From contig PKRG01000001.1 in assembly GCA_017577575.1 (NCBI GenBank), forward strand, positions 372,001 through 436,000: a stretch of DNA of 64,000 bases, in the 5' to 3' direction. Made by a program: the position numbers and the translations under genes. Shown here in pieces: positions 17,139 to 25,679 of this stretch (position 1 is its first letter; every line of letters starts with the position of its first letter). Under the pieces are notes generated by a model that did not search any database, was not told the DNA's origin, and worked only from the letters and a program-made list of their open reading frames with translations. Origin of the DNA: Acidimicrobiia bacterium (GTDB lineage Bacteria; Actinomycetota; Acidimicrobiia; Spongiisociales; ZC4RG35).

Positions 17139-17644
17139 GCGACGAGGCGACGGTCGAGGCTCAGATCGGCCGTCCTCTCCGGGCCGCCTCCCAGGTGGTC
17201 GCCCGCTGCCATCTGGGGCTGCCGGTGGTGGTGGCGGTTCCCCCGATCCTCGACGACGGCACCCCGTTTCCCACCCGCTACTGGCTCACCTGCCCGCTGG
17301 CGGTGACTCGCATCGGCCGCCTCGAGGCGTCGGGAGGCGTGAAGCGTATGGAAGCCAAGGCGGAAGCCGACGCCGAGTTCGGCGCCGCCTTGGCCGAGGC
17401 CCATCGACGCTACGAGGCGGAACGGGACGCCCTGGTGCCCGAAGGGGCCGAGCCGCGGCCCCGGGGGGGAGTGGGAGGAAGCAGCCGGGGGGTGAAGTGC
17501 CTCCACGCCCACTACGCCGACCACGCCGCCGGCAACGCCAACCCGGTGGGAGAGCTCGTCGCGGCGTGGATCGAGCCGCTCGACTGCGTCGTGCCCTGCG
17601 TCATCGAGGGCGCCCGCAACCCCGACTGGTCGCCGCGCCCTTGA
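17135..17644 (+). CDS. DUF501 family protein
   Basis: A 169-residue protein of unknown function whose genes sit between ftsB and ppx across actinobacteria. Seen: IGRPLRAASQVVARCHLGLPVVVAVPPIL, then PFPTRYWLTCPLAVTRIGRLEASGGV, and a C-terminal Cys/His segment VKCLHAHYADHAAGNANPVG followed by DCVVPC. The conserved Cys and His residues could bind a metal, which is inference. Start GTG 17135 overlaps the ftsB stop. Confidence 0.85.
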   Translation: MSDEATVEAQIGRPLRAASQVVARCHLGLPVVVAVPPILDDGTPFPTRYWLTCPLAVTRIGRLEASGGVKRMEAKAEADAEFGAALAEAHRRYEAERDALVPEGAEPRPRGGVGGSSRGVKCLHAHYADHAAGNANPVGELVAAWIEPLDCVVPCVIEGARNPDWSPRP

Positions 17645-17646
17645 CG

Positions 17647-18513
17647 ATGCGTCTCGCCGCCGTCGACATCGGAACCAACTCCGTCCGGCTCCTCGTCGCC
17701 GACGCCGACGGCTCCGACGTCCTGCGCCTCACCCGGATCACCGGGCTGGGGCGGGGCATGCAGCACACGAGGCGGCTGAGCCCAGAAGGCCGCGCCGAGA
17801 CCCTCGACGTGTTGGGCGAGTACCGCCGGGAGATGGAAGCTCTGGGTGTCGGGCGGATGCGTTGTGTCATGACCGCGGTGGGCCGCTCGGCCGCGGACGC
17901 GGCGTCGTTCCTCGACGAGGCCGAAGCGGCGCTCGGGGCGCGGCCCGAGGTGATCTCCGGCGAAGAGGAGGCGCGGCTCTCGTACCGGGGTGCGGTCTGC
18001 GGGCTGGGCCAGGCCGACTGGACGGTGATCGACATCGGCGGCGGCAGCACCGAGATCGTCACCGAGACCGCCGCCCGGTCGGCGGACATCGGCTCGGTGC
18101 GCATGACCGACCTGTTCTTCGGCACACGGCCGGTGCCGGACGATGTCGTGGAGGCCGCCCGGGCCCACGCCCGTGGCATCCTGGCGGGCGCACCCGCCCC
18201 CGACGGGGTGATCGGCGTGGCGGGCACGTGGACGACGCTCGCCGCACTGACGTTCGGGCGGTACGACCCCGACCTGGTCCACCACTCGACCCTCGACCGC
18301 GAGCAGGTCTCGGGATGGGTGGAGAGGCTGGCGGGGCTGTCGGTGGCCGAGACCGCCGCCCTCCCCGGCATCGAGCCCCGCCGCGCACCAGTCATCCTGG
18401 GCGGGTCGATCGTCGCCGAGCAGGTGATGGAGGCGCTGGGCGTCGACCGATGCCTGGTCTCGGAGCGAGACCTGCTCGACGGGATCGTCGCCGGCCTCCG
18501 CGACGGCGAATAA
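17647..18513 (+). CDS. ppx: Exopolyphosphatase / pppGpp phosphohydrolase, Ppx/GppA family
   Basis: Actin-fold phosphatase of 288 residues that shortens polyphosphate and may act on pppGpp. Seen: AAVDIGTNSVRLLVAD (phosphate 1 motif), MTAVGRSAADAASFLDEAE, VISGEEEARLSYRGA, and IDIGGGSTEIV (phosphate 2). It is the short two-domain form without a C-terminal HD domain, as in mycobacterial Ppx1/Ppx2. It begins 2 bases after the DUF501 stop and ends the eno-ftsB-DUF501-ppx unit. Confidence 0.92.
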   Translation: MRLAAVDIGTNSVRLLVADADGSDVLRLTRITGLGRGMQHTRRLSPEGRAETLDVLGEYRREMEALGVGRMRCVMTAVGRSAADAASFLDEAEAALGARPEVISGEEEARLSYRGAVCGLGQADWTVIDIGGGSTEIVTETAARSADIGSVRMTDLFFGTRPVPDDVVEAARAHARGILAGAPAPDGVIGVAGTWTTLAALTFGRYDPDLVHHSTLDREQVSGWVERLAGLSVAETAALPGIEPRRAPVILGGSIVAEQVMEALGVDRCLVSERDLLDGIVAGLRDGE

Positions 18514-18531
18514 GCGGCCCGGCGAGTCCGG

Positions 18532-18537
18532 TACCGT
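18532..18537 (+). promoter_or_regulatory. -10 element of the tRNA-Leu gene
   Basis: TACCGT lies 14 bases before the mature tRNA 5' end and just after the ppx stop, fitting a short processed leader. Confidence 0.45.
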
Positions 18538-18551
18538 GAGATGGATCGTTC

Positions 18552-18638
18552 GCCCGGGTGGCGGAACTGGTCAGACGCGGAGGTCTTAAAAACCTCTGTC
18601 CCTCATGGGACGTGTGGGTTCGACTCCCACCCCGGGTA
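18552..18638 (+). tRNA. tRNA-Leu (anticodon UAA)
   Basis: 87-base class II tRNA. The 7-bp acceptor stem (GCCCGGG with CCCGGGT, a G-U first pair as in bacterial tRNA-Leu) is followed by a D arm with GGCGGAACTGGTCAGACGC, an anticodon stem GAGGT/ACCTC around loop CTTAAAA (anticodon TAA), a long variable arm TCCCTCATGGGAC, and a T arm GTGGG-TTCGACT-CCCAC. The discriminator base is A. The 3' CCA is not encoded; ACT follows. It reads the rare UUA codon in this GC-rich genome. Confidence 0.95.
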
Positions 18639-18711
18639 CTTCCGATCTGGGTCCCGGGCGCCGTGCCCGGCGGGTGACGATCGCACGGTCTTGGCCACCG
18701 AGGTTGCACAG

Positions 18712-20487
18712 ATGGGCCCCAGCCCGCATGCTGGCGACGTCGTGTCCACCGAAAGCCCCGCCCTCACCGACTCCCGGCTCGCCAACCTCGGCGCCCGGCT
18801 GATCGCCGAAGCGTACGACGACTTCGAGAACCGCTTCCGCATCGTCACCCGCCGGGCCCGGGTCAGGTTCGCGGAGAGGGACTGGAAGGGGATGGCGGCG
18901 GACGCCCGCGAGCGGCTCGACCTCTACGAGCGGGCGGCCCGGCGCACCGCCGACTCGATCCGGGGGCTGCTGGAGAACCGCACCCAGGACCGGATGGTGT
19001 GGGCGGGGATGAAGGCGGTCTACTCGGGCCTGATCATGGGGCGCCACGACTGGGAGCTCGCCGAGACGTTCTTCAACTCGGTGACACGGCGCATCTTCAC
19101 CACCGTCGGAGTGGATCCCAGGATCGAGTTCGTCGACTCCGACTACGAGTCGCCGCCGTCGGATCCGGTGACCCCCATCCATCGCACCTACCCGGCCATG
19201 CCCATCCCGGAGCTGGTGAGGCGCATTCTCCGCGACTCCGGGCTGGGAGCCGACTTCGTCGACCTCGACCGGGACGCCGCCCGCGCCGCCGAGCGGATCT
19301 CCGAGCACCTGCGGTCGGTGGGGGCGCTGCGGGTCGTCGACCGCTGCGAAGTGGTGGACGCCGTCTTCTACCGGGGCAAGGGCGCCTACGTGATCGGCCG
19401 CATCTACTCGGGGCCGCACGTGGTGCCTCTGGTGCTCGCCCTGCTGCACCCTCCCGAAGGCGTGGTCCTCGACGCCGTGCTCCTCACCGAGAACCAGCTG
19501 TCGATCCTGTTCTCGTTCACCCGGTCCTACTTCCACGTCGACGTCGACCGGCCGTGGGACCTGATCCGGTTCCTCCGCTCGCTGATGCCGCGCAAGCGCC
19601 TCGCCGAGCTGTACATCAGCTTGGGGCACAACAAGCACGGCAAGACGTCGCTGTACCGGGAGCTGAAAGCCCACATGCTCACCTCGGGCGACCGCTTCGT
19701 CCTCGCCCGGGGCGCCCGCGGGCTGGTCATGGTCGTGTTCACGCTGCCCGGCTTCGACGTCGTGTTCAAGGTGATCAAGGACCGGTTCCCCCCACAGAAG
19801 ACCACCACCCGATCCCAGGTGAAGGAGAAGTACCGGTTCGTGTTCACCCACGACCGGGCGGGCCGCCTCGTCGATGCCCAGGAGTTCAACTACCTGGCCT
19901 TGCCCCGGGACCGTTTCGAGCCCGAGGTCCTCGACGCCCTCATCACCGAGTGCGCCCGCTCGGTCGACGTGGACGAGGAGACCGTCACCATCCGGCACTG
20001 CTACGTCGAACGCCGGGTGATCCCCCTCGACCTGTACCTCCGCCACGCCGACCTGGCCCTGGCACGGGAGGCGATCGTCGACTACGGCAACGCCCTGCGC
20101 GATCTCGCCGCCTCCGGGATCTTCCCCGGCGACCTCCTGCTCAAGAACTTCGGGGTCACCCGCCACGGCCGGGTCGTCTTCTACGACTACGACGAGCTGT
20201 CGCCGCTCACGGAAGTCAACTTCCGCCACCTCCCCGACAGCCCCGACCCGGAAGTCGACATGGCACCCCAGAGCTGGTTCTCGGTCGGCCCCACCGACGT
20301 CTTCCCCGCCGAGTTCTCCACCTTCCTCGGGGTGAAAGGCGCCATCCGCCAGGCGTTCGAGGCCCACCACGCCGAACTGTTCGACGCCGACTGGTGGCGA
20401 TCCACCCAGGAGAGGGTGGAGAACGGGGAGATGATCGAGATATATCCCTACGACTCCCGGGCTCGTCTCGAACCGCGATTGCGTTAG
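18712..20487 (+). CDS. aceK: Isocitrate dehydrogenase kinase/phosphatase AceK
   Basis: Bifunctional enzyme that phosphorylates isocitrate dehydrogenase to divert isocitrate into the glyoxylate bypass and reverses this when acetate is exhausted. The 591-residue product is full length and collinear with the proteobacterial enzyme. Seen: an N-terminal regulatory domain starting near LIAEAYDDFENRF, the nucleotide-binding block VFKVIKDRFPPQK (Lys356), HDRAGRLVDAQEF with Asp388 at the position of the catalytic Asp, and FPGDLLLKNFGVTRHG plus VVFYDYDEL (Asp492 and Asp494). ATG 18712 is used; GTG 18742 is also possible and would remove 10 residues. It lies 10 bases before the acyl-CoA synthetase fusion gene, which has its own promoter-like element. 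aceA, aceB and icd are not in the window. Confidence 0.95.
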   Translation: MGPSPHAGDVVSTESPALTDSRLANLGARLIAEAYDDFENRFRIVTRRARVRFAERDWKGMAADARERLDLYERAARRTADSIRGLLENRTQDRMVWAGMKAVYSGLIMGRHDWELAETFFNSVTRRIFTTVGVDPRIEFVDSDYESPPSDPVTPIHRTYPAMPIPELVRRILRDSGLGADFVDLDRDAARAAERISEHLRSVGALRVVDRCEVVDAVFYRGKGAYVIGRIYSGPHVVPLVLALLHPPEGVVLDAVLLTENQLSILFSFTRSYFHVDVDRPWDLIRFLRSLMPRKRLAELYISLGHNKHGKTSLYRELKAHMLTSGDRFVLARGARGLVMVVFTLPGFDVVFKVIKDRFPPQKTTTRSQVKEKYRFVFTHDRAGRLVDAQEFNYLALPRDRFEPEVLDALITECARSVDVDEETVTIRHCYVERRVIPLDLYLRHADLALAREAIVDYGNALRDLAASGIFPGDLLLKNFGVTRHGRVVFYDYDELSPLTEVNFRHLPDSPDPEVDMAPQSWFSVGPTDVFPAEFSTFLGVKGAIRQAFEAHHAELFDADWWRSTQERVENGEMIEIYPYDSRARLEPRLR

Positions 20488-20500
20488 CCTCGGAGCCGTG
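20485..20500 (+). promoter_or_regulatory. Leaderless-type promoter of the acyl-CoA synthetase fusion gene
   Basis: TAGCCT (20485-20490), seven bases, then GTG 20498. The hexamer overlaps the TAG stop of aceK. Confidence 0.5.
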
Positions 20501-23218
20501 GCTGATTACCCGAGCGAATACGAGTTGTCGGTCGTCCTCCGCGACGGGAGCGGAGTGCAGATCCGGCCGATCCGTCCCGACGACGGCGACCTGATCAAAG
20601 ACCTCTTCGAGCGGCTCGGTCCCGAGAGCCGCTACTTCCGGTTCTTCCGGGTCAAGAACACCCTCGACCCCGAAGAGATCGAGTACTTCACCAACGTCGA
20701 CTACCACGAGCGGATGGCGCTCGTCGCCATCGCCCAGGACCGCTTCATCGGCGTCGGCCGATACGACGCTCTCGCCGACGACCCGTCGACGGCCGAGGTC
20801 GCCTTCGCCGTCGCCGACGACCACCAGGGCCGGGGGGTCGGCACCGAGTTGCTGCTCCTGTTGACCTCGTACGCCCGCAACCACGGCATCAAGCGCTTCA
20901 AGGCGTACGTCCTGCCCGAGAACCGCCAGATGATGCGGGTGTTCCGCAACTCGGGGTTCGAGCTGACCCGGACCCTGGAGGAAGGCATGTACACCGTCGA
21001 CTTCCCGGTGGAAGAATCCGAGAGCTCGATCGCGGCGTGGGGCGAGAAGGAGCGCCGGGCGGTCACCGCGTCGCTCGGGCCCATCTTCGTGCCCCGGTCC
21101 ATCGCCGTGATCGGCGCCTCCACCGACCCCGGCTCGATCGGCAACCGGCTGTTCCGGAACCTGCTCCGCGACGGGTTCACCGGCCCTCTGTACCCGGTGA
21201 ACCCAAATGCCCGGGTCGTCAACTCGGTGCGGGCCTACCCGTCGGTGCTCGACATCCCCGACGAGGTCGACCTCGCCTACATCGTCGTCCCGGCCGCCAT
21301 CGTGCTCGATGTGGTCCAGCAGTGCGTCGAGAAGGGCGTCCGCGGCATCGTCGTCATCAGCGCCGGCTTCTCCGAGACCGGCCCGGAGGGCAAGGCCCGG
21401 GAGAAGGAGCTCCTGTCGATCGTCCGCCGGGCGGGCATCCGCATGATCGGCCCCAACTGCCTGGGTGTCATCAACACCAACGCCGCCGTCAGCATGAACG
21501 GCTCGTTCTCGCCGGTGTACCCGCTGCCCGGCAACATCGCCATGTCCTCGCAGTCGGGGGCGCTGGGCATCGCCATCCTCGACTACGCCACCGAGGCGGG
21601 GATCGGCCTGTCGTACTTCGTGTCGGTCGGCAACAAGGCCGACGTCTCCGGCAACGACTTGCTCCTGGCGTGGGAGGAGGACCCCAACGTCGACGTCATC
21701 CTCCTCTACCTGGAGTCGTTCGGGAACCCGAAGAAGTTCTCCCGCATCGCCCGCCGCATCTCGCGCCGCAAGCCGATCATCGCCGTCAAGTCGGGTCGCA
21801 CCACCGCCGGCAAGCGGGCGGCCTCCAGCCACACCGGAGCCCTCGCCTCGTCCGACGTCGCCGTCGACGCCCTGTTCCGCCAGGCGGGGGTCATCCGGGT
21901 CGACACCATCGAGCAGATGTTCGCCGTCGGGCGGCTGCTCGCCGACCAGCCGATCCCCGGAGGGAGGCGGGTCGGGATCGTTACGAACGCCGGGGGCCCC
22001 GGGATCCTCGCCGCCGACGCCCTCGAAGCCAACGGCCTCCAGCTCCCCGCCCTCAGCGACGGCGTGCAGCAGAAGCTGCGGGAGAAGCTGCCGGCGGAAG
22101 CCGCCACCTCCAACCCGGTGGACCTCATCGCCTCGGCCGGGCCGGAGGAGTTCTATCACGCCACCTCCACCCTCATCGAGTCCGGGGAAGTGGACTCGGT
22201 GGTGGTCATCCACGTGGAGGTGACCCCCGGGCTCGCCCTCCCGGTGGCAGACGCCCTCCGTCGCTGCCAGGACGACCACCCCGGCGACGTCACGCTGCTC
22301 ACGGTCTTCATGGGCGGAGAAGACGCCGCATCGCTCCTCGCCGGAAAGGAAGGCTCGCGGACCATTCCCCACTACCAGTTCCCCGAGCAGGCCGCCCTGG
22401 CGCTCACCCGGGCCGTCAACTACGGCGAGTGGAAGCGCCGCGACCCTGGCTCCGTGCCGCACCTCGCCGACGTCGACCAGCCCGCCGCCCGGGCGATCGT
22501 GGACCCCGCGCTGGACCGGCTCGGCCCCGAGGGCGGCTGGCTCGAGCCGGAGGAAGTCATGGGCCTCCTCCAGACGGTCGGCCTGCGCGTGCCGATCACC
22601 AAGACGGCCACGACCGAAGACGAAGCGGTGGCCATCGCCGCCGAGATCGGCCGGTCCGTCCTCAAGGTCATCTCGCCGTCGGCCCTCCACAAGTCCGACG
22701 TCGGCGGCGTCGTCCTCGACGTGTCCGGCGAGGAGGAGGTGAGGGCGGCGTACCGGCAGGTGACATCGGCGGTGCCCGACCCCCAAGGCGTGGTCGTGCA
22801 GTCGTTCGTCCCCGCCGGGCACGAGGTCATCATCGGGTCGACGGAGGACCCCAGCTTCGGCCCGCTCATCGTCTTCGGGATGGGCGGTGTCACCGTGGAG
22901 CTGCTCGGCGACGTCGCCTTCCGCATCCATCCCCTGACCGACGTCGATGCTTCGGAGATGGTCCGCTCGATCAAGGGCTTCCGGATGCTCGAGGGCTACC
23001 GGAACATGCCCGAGGGTGACGTGGAGGCGGTGGAGGAGGCCCTGCTTCGGGTCTCCACCCTCATCTCGGAAGTTCCCGAGATCGTCGAGATGGACCTCAA
23101 CCCGGTCAAGGTGCTCGCCCCCGGCGAGGGCGTCGTGGTGGTCGACGCCCGGATCCGGGTGGAGCCGATCGCCCCGGCGGAACGGCCCGAGCTGGCCGAC
23201 CTGCCGTCGGTGAAGTGA
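20498..23218 (+). CDS. GNAT acetyltransferase fused to ADP-forming acyl-CoA synthetase
   Basis: A 906-residue fusion in the Pat/AcdA style. Residues about 15-175 form a GNAT domain (VADDHQGRGVGTELLLLLTSYA is the acetyl-CoA loop); about 190-320 a CoA-binding Rossmann domain (SIAVIGASTDPGSIGNRLF, MIGPNCLGVIN); about 330-490 a succinyl-CoA-synthetase-like domain with SQSGALG and SSHTGALASSD, whose His445 fits the phospho-His; and about 690-900 an ATP-grasp domain with KVISPSALHKSDVGGV. Such proteins acetylate lysines, classically on acetyl-CoA synthetase; the synthetase part can be active (acetyl-CoA to acetate plus ATP) or only regulatory. Since the His and ATP-grasp motifs are intact, synthetase activity is plausible. 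Its place beside aceK links it to acetate metabolism. Confidence 0.9.
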   Translation: MADYPSEYELSVVLRDGSGVQIRPIRPDDGDLIKDLFERLGPESRYFRFFRVKNTLDPEEIEYFTNVDYHERMALVAIAQDRFIGVGRYDALADDPSTAEVAFAVADDHQGRGVGTELLLLLTSYARNHGIKRFKAYVLPENRQMMRVFRNSGFELTRTLEEGMYTVDFPVEESESSIAAWGEKERRAVTASLGPIFVPRSIAVIGASTDPGSIGNRLFRNLLRDGFTGPLYPVNPNARVVNSVRAYPSVLDIPDEVDLAYIVVPAAIVLDVVQQCVEKGVRGIVVISAGFSETGPEGKAREKELLSIVRRAGIRMIGPNCLGVINTNAAVSMNGSFSPVYPLPGNIAMSSQSGALGIAILDYATEAGIGLSYFVSVGNKADVSGNDLLLAWEEDPNVDVILLYLESFGNPKKFSRIARRISRRKPIIAVKSGRTTAGKRAASSHTGALASSDVAVDALFRQAGVIRVDTIEQMFAVGRLLADQPIPGGRRVGIVTNAGGPGILAADALEANGLQLPALSDGVQQKLREKLPAEAATSNPVDLIASAGPEEFYHATSTLIESGEVDSVVVIHVEVTPGLALPVADALRRCQDDHPGDVTLLTVFMGGEDAASLLAGKEGSRTIPHYQFPEQAALALTRAVNYGEWKRRDPGSVPHLADVDQPAARAIVDPALDRLGPEGGWLEPEEVMGLLQTVGLRVPITKTATTEDEAVAIAAEIGRSVLKVISPSALHKSDVGGVVLDVSGEEEVRAAYRQVTSAVPDPQGVVVQSFVPAGHEVIIGSTEDPSFGPLIVFGMGGVTVELLGDVAFRIHPLTDVDASEMVRSIKGFRMLEGYRNMPEGDVEAVEEALLRVSTLISEVPEIVEMDLNPVKVLAPGEGVVVVDARIRVEPIAPAERPELADLPSVK

Positions 23219-23246
23219 AGTCGAGACAATCGGAACCGGAGGAGAA

Positions 23247-24014
23247 GTGCCGCTCGTAGAGTTGTCGCGCGACGGGGCCGTCGCCCTCGTCACCTTGAAC
23301 CGCCCGCCCGTCAACGCCCTCGACCAGCAGCTGTCACAGGAGCTGACGCAGGCGTTCCGGGAGTGCGCCGACCCGGCGATCCGGGCCGTGGTCGTCACCG
23401 GAGACCCCCATTTCGCCGCCGGCGCCGACATCACCGGGTTCAAGACGGCGTTCGAATCGGGAACCGACGACGAGCTCGCCGGGGCCCTCACCGAAGCGAT
23501 CTGGGCGCTGGAGTCGCTGGAGAAGCCGACGATCGCCGCCATCCAGGGCTTCGCCCTCGGCGGCGGCCTCGAGCTGGCGATGGGGGCCGACTTCCGCTAC
23601 CTGGCAGAAGACGCCAAGGTCGGCCAGCCCGAGATCCTGCTCGGGTTGATCCCGGGTGCGGGCGGAACCCAGCGCCTGCCCCGCCTCGTCGGGTACCAGG
23701 TCGCCAAAGAGCTCGTGTACTCGGGACGCCACGTCGGCGCCGAGGAGGCCCAGGCGATCGGCCTCGCCGACAAGGTGGTCGCCGCCGACGAGCTGCTGGA
23801 GGTGGCCATGGCCGATGCCGCCAAGTGGGCGGAGGGCCCCACCCGGGCACTCGCCGCCGCCAAACGGGCGCTCAACCAGGGGTGGGGCCAGCCGATGGTC
23901 CAGGCGCTCGAGATCGAAGCCGCCGAGTTCGCCAACGCCTTCGCCACCGAGGACGCCCGCGAGGGAGTGACGGCGTTCCTCGAGAAGCGAAAGCCCACGT
24001 TCACCGGCCGCTGA
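23247..24014 (+). CDS. Enoyl-CoA hydratase/isomerase family protein
   Basis: Crotonase-fold protein of 255 residues that probably hydrates trans-2-enoyl-CoA in beta-oxidation. Seen: NALDQQLSQEL, the oxyanion-hole segment HFAAGADITGF, GFALGGGLELAMGADFRYL with Glu109, and VGQPEILLGLIPGAGGTQRLPRLVG with Glu129; both catalytic glutamates are present. A GGAGGAG ribosome binding site lies before GTG 23247. Its 3' end overlaps that of the reverse-strand SRPBCC gene by 14 bases. It could be co-transcribed with the preceding synthetase gene. Confidence 0.9.
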   Translation: MPLVELSRDGAVALVTLNRPPVNALDQQLSQELTQAFRECADPAIRAVVVTGDPHFAAGADITGFKTAFESGTDDELAGALTEAIWALESLEKPTIAAIQGFALGGGLELAMGADFRYLAEDAKVGQPEILLGLIPGAGGTQRLPRLVGYQVAKELVYSGRHVGAEEAQAIGLADKVVAADELLEVAMADAAKWAEGPTRALAAAKRALNQGWGQPMVQALEIEAAEFANAFATEDAREGVTAFLEKRKPTFTGR

Positions 24015-24450
24015 GGCGCTTCCCCACCCGGTCGGCGAACAGGGCCAGGTTGCGCCGCCACACCACGGCCAGGATCCACTGGGCGACGAAGGCGGTGACG
24101 GGCCCTGCCAGCCACAGAGGAAACCGCAGCTCCTCGGTCCAGGTGAAGCGGACGCCCCCGGCGAGCGGGTCGAGGCGGAACCTGCCCCAGCCGCCGACGG
24201 TGCCCACGTGGGCGACCTCGATCAGGCGCTTCTCTTCCCAGGCGGTCACGACCAGCCAGTCGGAGGCGCGCAGCGGGCCCAGCCGGGTCGCCACCTGCAT
24301 CGTGGTGCCGACCCCGCGCCTCTGCTCGTCGGCGAACCGGATCGAGTCGGCGTCGGCCATCCACTCGGGGTGGGAGCCCAGGTCCGCCACCTCTTGCCAG
24401 ACGAGGTCCAGCGGGGCGTCGATCACCACGGACACGGACACCGAAGGCAT
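24001..24450 (-). CDS. SRPBCC (START/polyketide cyclase-like) family protein
   Basis: A 149-residue single-domain protein with the SRPBCC helix-grip pattern: SVSVVIDAPLDLVWQEVADLGSHPEWMADADSI, a central IEVAHVGTVGGWGRFRL, and a C-terminal amphipathic helix AQWILAVVWRRNLALFADRVG. Such proteins bind hydrophobic ligands or act as cyclases or chaperones; no function can be assigned. The ATG at 24450 is the natural start. It is divergent from iscS. Confidence 0.75.
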   Translation of the reverse strand: MPSVSVSVVIDAPLDLVWQEVADLGSHPEWMADADSIRFADEQRRGVGTTMQVATRLGPLRASDWLVVTAWEEKRLIEVAHVGTVGGWGRFRLDPLAGGVRFTWTEELRFPLWLAGPVTAFVAQWILAVVWRRNLALFADRVGKRLSGR

Positions 24451-24507
24451 CGCCTCAGAGCCTAGGTGAGCGCCGTTTCGGCGGTCGTCGTGCCAACATG
24501 GGACCCG

Positions 24508-25635
24508 ATGCTGTACGTAGACCACGCTGCAACCACCCCGATGCGCCCCGAGGTCGCAGAAGCGATGCGGCCCTTCTACAGCGACACCTTCGGTAACCCC
24601 TCCGGTGTCCACGAGATCTCACGGCGGGCCAAGGACGCCCTCGAGGAGGCGCGCGAGCGCGTGGCCCAGATCCTCCGCTGCGAGCCGCTGGAGGTGGTGT
24701 TCACCAGCGGCGGCACCGAATCCGACAACCTCGCCCTGAAGGGAGCGGCGCTGGCGGCCGGGCGGCGGGGCGGCGTGGTGACGGTGGCGACCGAGCACGA
24801 AGCGGTGCTCCAATCGGCCGCGTTCCTGAGCCGCATCGGCTGTCCCGTCAAGATCCTCGGAGTGGACCGCGACGGCCTCGTGGACCCGGAAGCCGTCGCC
24901 GCCGCCGTCGACGAGGAGACGGCGGTGGTGTCCGTCATGTGGGCCAACAACGAGACCGGCGTCATCCAGCCGGTGGCGGAGATCGCCGCCGCCGTGCGGG
25001 CGGTGTCCGACCGCGTCCTCGTCCACAGCGACGCCGTCCAAGCGGCGGTGTCCGAGGAGGTCACCTTCGACGACGTCGACCTGCTCACGATCGCCGGCCA
25101 CAAGTTCGGCGGCCCCAAAGGGGTCGGGGTGCTCGTCGTGCGATCCGGGACCCTCCTCGAGCCCGTCCTCCACGGAGGCGGCCAGGAGCTGGGCCGCCGC
25201 TCCGGCACCCACAACGTCGCCGGAGCCGTGGGCTTCGCCACCGCCCTCGAGCTGGCCGTCGCCGACAGGGAACGGTTCCGGCGCGACGTCGGCGAGGCGC
25301 GACGGCGGTTCGAGGAGCGGCTGATCAGCAAACGCCCCGATGTGGTCATCAACGCTCCCGAGGACCGCCGGCTCGTCCAGCACTCCCACGTCCGCATCCC
25401 CGGGACCCGCAACGAGACCGTCCTGATCCGCCTCGACCGGGCGGGGGTGGCGGCTTCCGCCGGCTCCGCCTGCCAGTCCGGGGCGAGCACCCCCAGCCAC
25501 GTGCTGACCGCCATGGGCCGGACCTTCGAGGAGGCCCGAGAGAGCCTCCGCTTCTCCTTCGGGTGGACCACCCGGCCCGAAGACGGCGACGAGCTCGCCG
25601 ACGCGGTCGTGGCCGCCGTCGAGGGCCCCGCCTGA
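24508..25635 (+). CDS. iscS: Cysteine desulfurase
   Basis: PLP enzyme of 375 residues that removes sulfur from cysteine as a persulfide for tRNA thiolation and Fe-S assembly. Seen: YVDHAATTPMRPEV, FTSGGTESDNLALKGA, ATEHEAVLQSA, SVMWANNETGVIQPV, SDAVQAA, the Schiff-base loop TIAGHKFGGPKG with Lys199, and the catalytic loop SACQSGASTPSHVL with Cys322 on a long mobile loop, as in the IscS group. ATG 24508 opens directly into the conserved N-terminus. In actinobacteria iscS usually precedes mnmA; here a 3.5-kb chimera gene separates them. Confidence 0.94.
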   Translation: MLYVDHAATTPMRPEVAEAMRPFYSDTFGNPSGVHEISRRAKDALEEARERVAQILRCEPLEVVFTSGGTESDNLALKGAALAAGRRGGVVTVATEHEAVLQSAAFLSRIGCPVKILGVDRDGLVDPEAVAAAVDEETAVVSVMWANNETGVIQPVAEIAAAVRAVSDRVLVHSDAVQAAVSEEVTFDDVDLLTIAGHKFGGPKGVGVLVVRSGTLLEPVLHGGGQELGRRSGTHNVAGAVGFATALELAVADRERFRRDVGEARRRFEERLISKRPDVVINAPEDRRLVQHSHVRIPGTRNETVLIRLDRAGVAASAGSACQSGASTPSHVLTAMGRTFEEARESLRFSFGWTTRPEDGDELADAVVAAVEGPA

Positions 25636-25679
25636 CCCGCACGTTGTAACCTCCGCCCAGCAATCGCGCAGGGCTGGGC

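Noticed and set aside
18552..18638. tRNA-Leu as an integration site of a mobile element
   Set aside because: No integrase, no repeated tRNA 3' end and no change in gene content were seen downstream.
18654..18670. Hairpin CCGGGC-GCCGT-GCCCGG after the tRNA as a terminator
   Set aside because: Only six pairs in a very GC-rich context and no T-run, so it is not distinguishable from chance.
20216..23542. Reverse-strand open frame of more than 1100 codons opposite the acyl-CoA synthetase fusion
   Set aside because: It is antisense to a gene with clear domains and has Asp/His/Gly/Val-rich low-complexity composition, typical of GC-rich shadow frames.
24494..24499. CAACAT before iscS as a leaderless -10 element
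   Set aside because: It does not fit TANNNT and was left out of the count, although its spacing to ATG 24508 would be right.
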